The notes below the pieces were generated by a model. It saw nothing but the letters and a program-made list of their open reading frames with translations. It did not search any database and was not told the DNA's origin. The position numbers were made by a program, and so were the translations under genes. This document shows, in pieces, positions 21,901 through 27,900 of a stretch of 64,000 nucleotides of DNA. The DNA is taken from the NCBI GenBank assembly GCA_012845835.1, contig JABAKD010000025.1, positions 22,828,923 to 22,892,922 of the forward strand, read 5' to 3'. This DNA comes from Undaria pinnatifida (lineage: Eukaryota; Sar; Phaeophyceae; Laminariales; Alariaceae). Positions within the stretch are counted from its first letter, which is position 1. Each line of letters opens with the position of its first letter.

Positions 21901-24182
21901 TTCTGCGTCGCACCGCCCAACTGTCGGTTAACAAAAACAGTAATGTCATCCGACTAGGCCTCGCACTAAAGACGGAGCACGACTGCATCCTTCCGGCAAA
22001 CATCACATCATGCTCCAGGCGCCACATGCCACGCGCCACCAGAGCATGCTGGGCAGCATTCGATGAGCCGCATTTAAGCGTCCATCTCAAGTGTCCACCT
22101 CCATCAACCGAGGACATATTTGCGCCAGCTCGGTTCGGTCGGACCGTTTGGTCTTCCTGAACAAGAAATATCGGAAAACCTTCTCGTACTCCAGCACTTG
22201 TTCCTCTTCCAAATATCACTGCTGTCAGAATTCGAACGCTTGGAATCCGTCCGGTTTCATATCCAATCAGCAGAATAAATCTTGGACCTTGGAGCACATA
22301 ATGTTCCGTTACATTTGTTCCAACGCTCTGTGGGGGCGGATAAAGCACACTCTTCTGTACCAGGTATGCATGTAATGCCACTCCATTGCTCCTACCCTTG
22401 GGGCACAGGGCAGTTGGTTCTCACAGTGTAACAGGCTCTCACAGGGTAGTAAGCTCTCGAAGGGTAGTGGGTTCTCACCAACAAAACAACGCTCAAGAGA
22501 GCAAGCACAACGGCAACAACAACAACAACAACAACAAACAACGACGAAAAACAGCTCCATTGGGCTTCGCCTTCCTGTTCTTCGCCTTTAGGCTTGCGTC
22601 CTTGTCCGCGCGCCGTGCGCGGTTTGGCGCCGTAGATCACTTCATTGTGGCCACGCGATGGAAGGGTGTCGAAAGCAGGAGGTGCAGCTCAGGCTCGGGC
22701 TCATACTCAGCAGCAGCTACTGGTACAGCATCAGCGACGGCATCGGCAGAGCCGTGGTGTATTTGGCTGAGGTAGCGGACTCCCGTCCTCTCCTTTCTCC
22801 CCTCTCCTCCCGTAACGCATGTTGTTGGGTTTCCTTCAACACATTGTTGTACTTGGGCGCGCGTAAGGCGTATAAGCGTATGATCAAATATACTGGCAAC
22901 ATACTGCAGGTATAGTATATCGTACATAGACTCTACTGGAAGGTTCAGTCACTGGTCGATCTAGCTACCAGTAGATCTACCGTCAGTGGTGTTTCTACTG
23001 GGAGTACGTGCATACTGCTGTGCCAGTGATAAAATCTACTGCCAACACCTGGCAGGGAGCTACGCCGAAGAGTATCTACTGGCTGTATACCAGGTCTGCA
23101 CAAAAAATACTCTTACCAGCACACAGCAGCCCTGCTTTTTAACTAAGGCAATTGCTGGCAACTGACGTACCCATGTTCGCATCGTATCATGCTGTCACGC
23201 ACTGATCAAAACATACACAGTCAGTCTGGTCGTGTCCATATAGAATCCTGTATCACTCCGCTGACAGGATGAACACCAGGTTACGTCATACCGGTATGTA
23301 CCCCTATCCTGATTCTGTGGGAGGTGAGCCTCAGACAAAGATTACGCTCCCGAGTCGCAAAACCATGAAACGACACTTCTGAAACAGCCTCAAACATGAA
23401 AAAAATCACATCCTTTGCCGGTGCGGCCGCCCTCTCGTCCTCCCGTCCCTCTACCTCACACAAGGGGAACGAGCTGCTAGCGGAAACCACCGTCCTGATC
23501 AAATGACGCCCCCTCTCTGCCTCGAGGCGACCCTATCCTCGCCCTTGCCAACCTCAACGTTGACGACAACGAACGTTGACACTGCTGTCTGCTGCTGTGC
23601 TAGAATACCGACAATTGAATCAATATGGGTCGACAGCAGCAACAACCCGTGCACGTACCTAAACGACAGAGTAGCGGCAGCAATAACTTCCCGTACATAA
23701 TCGACAGCAGGAACAGCAACCAGCAACAGCAACCACCACCAGCAGCAGCACCAGCACACAGAAGAGGCAAGAGGCAATTCGGGAATTTGGGAAATTGCGC
23801 CAAAAACGATTAGAAGAAAACCGCTCATGTCGTTTACATTTGTATTGTTCGCACATAGAGTGTCACCACAAGAAACGAGCCGTCCGAGAAATCGACTGTA
23901 CTCGCAGAAGCAAGCGCTCAAGTGCCCGGAAACGAACAACGACCCGCGGCTCGAGCACGTGCACAAAGGGTTTCACAAGACAGACGGCTCTCTCACCTTG
24001 AGGGTGGCAATCCATCGCCGCCGGGCTTCAACCTTGTCCCCCTCCATCCCCTTGATGTACCGATTCGGGATCTCCATTACTGCGGGGTAGCCATCGTCCG
24101 CCAGGGCCTCGCCGGCGGGCGTTGTTGCTGCTGCCGCGGACACGTCCGCCAGGGGGTTGTTACAGTCCACGAAGGTCGACAT
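9290..24182 (-). CDS. Sec14-like (CRAL-TRIO) lipid-transfer protein, 3' end incomplete
   Basis: Seven exons, all with GT-AG borders and matching phases: 24182-23997 (ATG, 62 codons), 18837-18732, 18364-18240, 16368-16282, 14845-14741, 10395-10284 and 9393-9290. The product, about 275 aa so far, is a CRAL-TRIO/Sec14 protein, a family that binds and exchanges phosphatidylinositol and other lipids at membranes. Visible landmarks in order are MEIPNRYIKGMEGDKVEARR and WREEEKVDGIL (helical N-terminal region), IIKKYYPHFYF, SIVYYEIPGQISLPKL, HYVYITEYLW, LLTCMDMKGTKLSMF, GAHYPERSYKIFILNAPWWF and FVSPFVHANTRAKV, which is the family order. The exon 6 donor is uncertain: GTCCGTG at 10287 leaves a phase conflict, while GTGTTTG after 10284 restores frame to GNDPTPVL. 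A missed mini-exon is the alternative. The frame stops shortly after 9290, so a further exon is expected. Introns reach 5 kb and are full of mobile DNA. Confidence 0.88.
9380..9600. repeat. Degenerate CGGATTCGGAA-type repeat in an intron
   Basis: Variants of GTTCGGAAA and ACGGATTCGGAA recur about ten times, with no fixed spacing. They lie next to exon 7 of the Sec14-like gene, and the first copy overlaps its acceptor side. This is probably simple-sequence expansion. Confidence 0.5.
9648..10137. mobile_element. Long-inverted-repeat (foldback/MITE-like) element in Sec14 intron
   Basis: The left arm (9648-9800: AGGCCATC, then TTATAATAAACTGATTCTG, AAAACCGAAAATTGAGG, CGTGTTTGACTCGGGG, GACGCATCC) is found inverted in the right arm (9985-10137: GGATGCGTCTCG, CCCCGGGTCAAACACGCC, CCTCAATTTTCGGTTTTC, GATGGCCT). 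Each arm is about 150 bp, around an AT-rich centre with no coding potential. It sits between exons 7 and 6 of the Sec14-like gene. I could not fix a target duplication, so the superfamily is open. Confidence 0.75.
11067..11760 (-). pseudogene. Non-LTR retrotransposon (LINE) reverse transcriptase remnant
   Basis: The minus-strand translation gives the segment after the reverse transcriptase core of LINE elements. It runs YLGVEISKDCSWDAHIAKL (near 11735), then KMDAILTDLHLDTG, MNVIVPKLEYAG, KFVKQLETVQMTASENILGC, TELGMYPLTTNRDLRKLKW and NTPEKR. The pieces need at least two frame changes (near 11690 and 11350) and contain stops, so this copy is dead. The type, with 'VPKLEYAG ... ILGCSSTTS ... ELGMYPL', is one I associate with brown algal genomes. 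It lies in the 14741-10395 intron of the Sec14-like gene, in the same orientation. Confidence 0.8.
12250..13055. repeat. Dispersed ~0.8-kb repeat R2, copy 1
   Basis: This stretch matches 44660-45480 in the same orientation over about 800 bp. Shared blocks include AATGGAAAGCCGAT, CATCAAGCCTYGATCAACAT, CGGGAGACGATCGAGAGTTT, CTGATCGGCGCCCGCCA, GAGTGAGYGCTGTACACCAA, CACGACGCTGTCGTYGATTT and GGCTGGGATCTTCG. Minus-strand frames are similar between copies (WRAPIRL.LKTHL.AGVQKT.TKTLDRLP) but carry stops in copy 2. It is a transposon-type repeat of unknown class, here inside an intron of the Sec14-like gene. Confidence 0.75.
13205..13375 (+). repeat. Dispersed repeat R1, copy 2
   Basis: This copy has the same block order as at 4686: CCACCGGCGGCTGGGGAAAA, AATAAAGCT, CACACGTCGTATGTCGATTT, then CAGCGCCAGCTGGCGTGTCC. 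It lies in a Sec14 intron and is followed by a separate tandem repeat. Confidence 0.7.
13495..13765 (+). repeat. Three-unit ~95-bp tandem repeat, also dispersed elsewhere
   Basis: Units contain AACCCCTCCCTAWACTRAAT, AAGTAATTTTGTCCCCAAAA, CGGGTTTCCAGTTGTA and AGGCGTTA. Three diverged copies stand in tandem. Single diverged relatives occur at about 43330-43405 and 63190-63265. No coding role is seen. Confidence 0.65.
14233..14262 (+). repeat. Interstitial telomere-type repeat (GGGTTA)5
   Basis: There are five perfect GGGTTA units in a row, ending in CCC. This is the TTAGGG-class telomere repeat (not the plant TTTAGGG). It lies inside the intron between exons 6 and 5 of the Sec14-like gene, so it is internal and not a chromosome end. 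Confidence 0.95.
15075..15482. mobile_element. hAT-type miniature element 1 with GGGTC array
   Basis: The element starts CAGGGCTTTTCACGGGTC and ends with the exact inverse (GACCCGTGAAAAGCCCTG), giving an 18-bp terminal inverted repeat. It is flanked by 8-bp near-duplicates, GTTTTACG at 15067-15074 and GTTTTGTG at 15483-15490 (6 of 8 identical). An 8-bp duplication plus CAGGG termini fits the hAT superfamily. The interior is almost entirely GGGTC repeats and it has no transposase. It lies in the Sec14 intron between exons 5 and 4. Confidence 0.85.
15138..15410 (+). repeat. (GGGTC)n pentanucleotide array
   Basis: About 50 copies of GGGTC, with rare GGTCT, GGTCA and GGGCC variants, fill element 1. 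The array starts from GGGTC units that are part of the element's own ends. In three frames it translates into a glycine-, serine-, arginine- and valine-rich string with no stop, which explains the spurious ORFs here. Confidence 0.95.
16282..16368 (-). CDS. Sec14-like gene, exon 4 (detail)
   Basis: This 87-nt exon is shown separately because it is easy to miss. It is flanked by CCATACGGACAG (acceptor) and GTGCGAGG (donor). Its 29 codons include LLTCMDMKGTKLSMFAGEVK, the central strand of the CRAL-TRIO fold. It joins in phase to the end of exon 3 (ITEYLWR) and the start of exon 5 (EFLVRSAKMIG). Confidence 0.88.
16385..16665. repeat. A-rich GAACAAAACAC-type low-complexity tract
   Basis: AAAACA, GAACAAG and GAAGAA motifs recur for about 280 bp with almost no T on the plus strand. 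The Phe-, Cys- and Leu-rich minus frames here are by-products. The tract lies in the Sec14 intron upstream of exon 4. Confidence 0.75.
17534..17683. mobile_element. hAT-type miniature element 2
   Basis: This 150-bp element has ends CAGGGCTTTTCATGGGTC and GATCCGTGAAGAGCCCTG, the same terminal sequence as element 1 with a few changes. The flanks ATCAATAG (17526-17533) and ATTAAAAG (17684-17691) are 8-bp near-duplicates (6 of 8). The interior again holds GGGTC/GACCC units. It is in the Sec14 intron between exons 4 and 3, about 2.1 kb from element 1. Confidence 0.8.
18915..18949 (+). repeat. 35-nt uninterrupted G run
   Basis: The run stands in a G-rich stretch (about 18890-19040) just upstream of Sec14 exon 2 in the transcribed sense, where the transcript would read as poly-C and pyrimidine-rich. 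It may be part of, or close to, the polypyrimidine tract of that intron. The run length may also be affected by sequencing error. Confidence 0.9.
19275..19775. repeat. Two-copy tandem repeat, ~255-bp period
   Basis: Blocks at 19275-19515 (CACCTCGGG, CTCCCGACTGGCCACCCC, ACGACCAACC, CCACCTCCCTGC, ATCCCACCCACCCT, CACGG) recur at 19530-19775 in the same order. The repeat lies in intron 1 of the Sec14-like gene. No coding function is supported. Confidence 0.7.
20548..20612 (+). repeat. Conserved 'MSFDEIFDLTAGVYF' repeat, copy 1
   Basis: ATGAGTCTCGACAAAATCTT, followed by CGATCTCACAGCTGGAGTGT and ATTTTTATTTTTATAAT. The segment CTTCGATCTCACAGCTGGAG is identical at 27292-27350. A diverged copy is at 42801-42860. 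The plus frame reads MSLDKIFDLTAGVYFYFYN. It could be the conserved end of a dispersed element, a small RNA or a short peptide; I cannot tell which. Confidence 0.6.
20690..20900 (-). CDS. Hypothetical exon or ORF fragment inside Sec14 intron 1
   Basis: From a possible acceptor (GCGTTTTGTAG, about 20901) the minus strand reads RLDAAKKTLVEREIETYEEK and on to QHRTKQSMHEAVVAWLRVFS and a stop at 20690. The composition is that of a soluble helical protein, unlike the neighbouring noise. I do not recognise it. It may be the last exon of a nested gene or a transposon fragment. Confidence 0.3.
22500..22540 (+). repeat. CAA microsatellite
   Basis: A run of ACAACAACAACAACAACAAC units in intron 1 of the Sec14-like gene. 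Confidence 0.85.
23625..23765 (+). repeat. CAGCAA/CAGCAG-rich imperfect repeat
   Basis: CAGCAGCAACAACC, AACAGCAACCAGCAACAGCA and CCAGCAGCAGCACCAGC occur within about 140 bp. The repeat is in Sec14 intron 1, about 230 bp downstream of the exon 1 donor. Confidence 0.75.
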
Positions 24183-24919
24183 GGTTATGACGATCTACCG
24201 GTTCGGGTAGGCCGAGTATGCGAGCCTGAGACACCCACTGCTGCTGCTTTTCTGCTGTGATTTCTCTGGTAGCTCAGCTGTGGAGCGTTGCTGGTGGCGA
24301 TGGCGGTGGTGTTGGGGCACCGCTTGGGGAGACAAACGTGTGTGGTTTTTACGTAGATGGGTAGTCGTGTTCTCGGGAGATGCGCCGCTGCTGGTCCCCG
24401 CCAAGACAGATGTTCTGTGTCCAAAAAAGGAAGAAGTTTTTAGGGATGCTGTTGTTGGCCTCGGTCTAACGCTGGAATCGTGATGCGTCAAAGCCACTCT
24501 TCAGGAAAAGCCGGGTAGCTGCAGAGTGCGGGTATCGGTGATGACCTCGGCGCTCTCTCGTGTGAGAAGGTTGACCTGTCCTCGCTGTGTGAGTGACAAA
24601 GCGATGTCCTCTTTTGATTTCTTGTTTCTTGCCTCTCGCCGGAAAAAAATCGGCGGAACTGCTAGAACTGACGATATGGCGGCTTTCCACAGTATGTCGC
24701 GTGTTTTTTTAAGGGCACCGGGGTTATTCAAACCTCAGGACGAAGTGCTACCTGTGGGCTGCTGAGGGCACACATGTTCTGAGGAGGCGTGTATTGCTGG
24801 TAATCACGGGCTTGCTGGGAGGAGACACGGGGAGAGAGATACACAACTTCTTGGGCGTGGTGGTGACTTATAGAATATAGAGCTAGAAGTGCACCGGTTA
24901 TCGAAAAGGGCGATAGAAA
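24183..24919. promoter_or_regulatory. Divergent intergenic region between Sec14-like and ferredoxin genes
   Basis: The minus-strand Sec14-like start (24182) and the plus-strand ferredoxin start (24920) face away from each other with 737 bp between them, so both promoters must lie here. A TATA-like TATAGAATATAG lies at 24870-24881, about 40 bp before the ferredoxin ATG. No obvious TATA box is seen close to the Sec14 start. The open minus frame 24185-24497 reads as untranslated leader. Confidence 0.55.
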
Positions 24920-27900
24920 ATGAGGGGTTTTGCCGCGTGGACAACGGGGCTGGCGGTTCTCGCTGTGTCCGGAATCACACAAGGTGGGTGCGCTTTGAGT
25001 TGGCTACTCTAGTGGTAGGGTAACTCGCAACGGGACTTGCAGCATGTACTAGGTACACCTACACCGACAACAGCCAGCGCTCATATGAGGAGGAGACAGG
25101 GTGTCTGATTGCTCTGGCGCACTCACGTCGTTGGCGTACTGCTGCTGCTGTTGCGACTCGTAATAGGAAATCCTCCACAGCAACATGACAGCAGCATGAC
25201 ATGGTCATGTGACATCATGCGATACGTGGTTTCATGTTGGGGAGGGAGTCTCTCGTCGCATTGCTGTATCTCTCGACTGGCGTGTATGCTGGCATGCAGC
25301 AGGCGTCGTAGGGCTCGGGGAGGTCATTGTGTCCATACGAACGTCGACTCGGTGCAGGTAGATAGATGCTTACTGCCTGCCTGCGCACATCGACATGACA
25401 GCATGACACGTACGATAGGTAGAATTTGATTTGGCATGGATATGCTCGGTTGTCGAGGTGTCATGTTGGGGGGTCACCCGTGCTCCTGCTGTACCTGGCG
25501 ACTGGCGGCTGGCGGCGTTTGGTGCGTGTATGCTGTGCTGCATGTTGGTATGCAGCAGGTGGCATGGTACTGGTACTTGGGGAGGACACTCTGTCCGTAT
25601 GAATGTCGATTCCCTGCAGGTTGATGCATGCTGTGTGCACAGCAACATACCAGCAGTATATGGCACACATGGTGCAATCACGTTGTCGAGGTTTCATGTT
25701 GGGACGTCACTCGCGGTATGTACGAACTGCTGTTGTTGTTTCAGCAGTATTCTAATTAGAGGTGTGGTTACCCCTCGGGTGCCCGTGCTAAATGGGTACC
25801 CGCTAACTTAAGGGGGGAAAAACGCAGGTACTCGCGAGCTTTTACGGCTAGTTTTTGGCGGGTACCCAGGTACCTGTTGAAAGGACGGGTACCCGCCGGG
25901 TATACTATCGCCGTAGTGTAAAGTTGTATACTGGAGTTGCATCCTGTCCGCTCACGACCCGGGTACCCGGGCCTGTCACTACCCATTCGGGTACGAGTAG
26001 TACCTGATACCCGCCGGGCATTTGCGCCCGGGTACCCGGGTGCGTGCTTATTACCCCCGGTTCGACACATCCCGCACCTATGCACCATACCCCTCCCCCC
26101 CAAAAAATAAACAAGAATTAGAAAATAATGGTCAGCGTCCTCAACACCCACACGCAAACTGTATCGTAAGTGGGAAAAGGGGGATGGTTTATACCCAGGT
26201 ACCCACCCAAATACCCGACATGAATGAGTATCCGGGTACCCGATACATGAGCAGGCACCTGGGCACCGGACACGAACGGGTACCCAGGTACCCGATTTAT
26301 TGACGTCCGGGGTGAGGAGTCAGATTGATGATTGCTAGTTATCGTGCGGGGTGCGAACTTATTGTAGTTCCCTTGTCGTGTCGCTTTGATACAGTTTTTC
26401 CTGCAAGCAGCGCTGTATGTTGTCCGGGTACCCGGGTACCCGCACCACCTGGGTACGCATGACTGAAAAAACGGGTGCCAGCCACGGGTACGGGTATTAC
26501 CTCTGGAAAACGTCCGTGTATCAGTTTGGCCCGGGTATCAAACGGGGTACATCGCTACCGTACACTCACTCTAGAGCTTCGTTACTGACTACTACGAGTG
26601 CGATCATTACACCAAACTCCAATTCACGCCAAGGCTTGCGGGATGCGAGTGTCATATCCCTGCTACCCCGTAATTTGATATAATAAGCTTGTCACCACCT
26701 CGAACACTCCACCCTCTCTTTACTCACTGATTGTACGACTTACCCCAGGATATACATGATAAACTGATGTATTATTTCCAAAACCGTCAGATTTATCCCC
26801 TCAAAATAATGTATAGTTTCCAGGCACATATTGAGCTGCCCCCCCCGCCCCCCCCCCCCCCCCCCGCCCCAACCCCCCCCCCCGCCCCCAATAATATACT
26901 GGTGCCAAAACCATCAGATTTATCCCCTCGAAAGGATTTATAGCTTACATGCACAAATTGCCCCCTTCCCCCCCCCCCCCCCCCTCCAAACCCGCTCGCT
27001 TTTGATCAAAACCAGGCCCCCACGTCCTTCAAAACTCCGCCCCACCCCCCTCACCGGTTATTCGACTTACAAGATTCACTTGATAAAAGGATACATTTCC
27101 CTTCACAGCTGTCAGATCTTGTCCCCCTCAGGAACGGGTTTTATAGTTTCCGCGCACAGACTGACTAAAATCATCCTGTTGACCCTGATAGCTACACTGT
27201 AGTTGTAAGGGGAGTCGCCGACCTATATCCTTAATGAGGACACACAACTCGTAATGCGCGCGATCGGAGTATCACACACAGCTTGCAAAGATGAGTTTCG
27301 ACGAAATCTTCGATCTCACAGCTGGAGTGTATTTTCATTTTTTATAATAAGTTTGTATATATTTTGTACTCGTACACTGCTTTTGGTTTTGTTCGTAGCA
27401 TACACGCGTCAAAGGAGGAGTCAAGGGCAAATCGAAGGCAGTCGCTTCTGCCGTGTCCATGGCAGCGTAGCAGCAGTACGTACTCTGTAGCACCACTATT
27501 AATTCTACAATTTGACTTCTACTGCAGCAACAATAGCGCAAGCACTATTCCCGCCGCTTGTTGCCTGCACTGCACTGCTGTGTTACTCGGTGAGCCGGCG
27601 AAGACAGCACCTACAGCATTACGCACGAGTGTTGACCCACTATAGGTCATGAGGGACGTGCTGGGTCCCTTGTGTCAATTCACCAGTCGAAACAATCAAC
27701 GCTACCACTGTTAAAAGTGCGAATTACTACTTGGAAGTGTCATTTTACGGGAGAACGCGAGTTTCTAAGTTTGACGGCGCCACAAAATGGCAACCCCTTT
27801 CGAGCTGCTTGAAGCGTTCGCCGACCACCATGTTGGTTATATAGCATTACCCACTGAGCTACTTAGTCACGTGACATAAGTAGCTCAGTGGATAGTGCAT

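Noticed and set aside
21875-22381. 168-codon minus-strand ORF
   Set aside because: It has no recognisable motif. Other frames of the same strand look equally plausible in places (for example EEEQVLEYEKVFRYFLFRK), so no single gene could be defended.
25770-26545. A further hAT-type element around the GGGTACCC array
   Set aside because: Only a 6-bp AGAGGT/ACCTCT pair was found at the borders, and the flanking 8-mers (ATTCTAAT and GAAAACGT) do not match.
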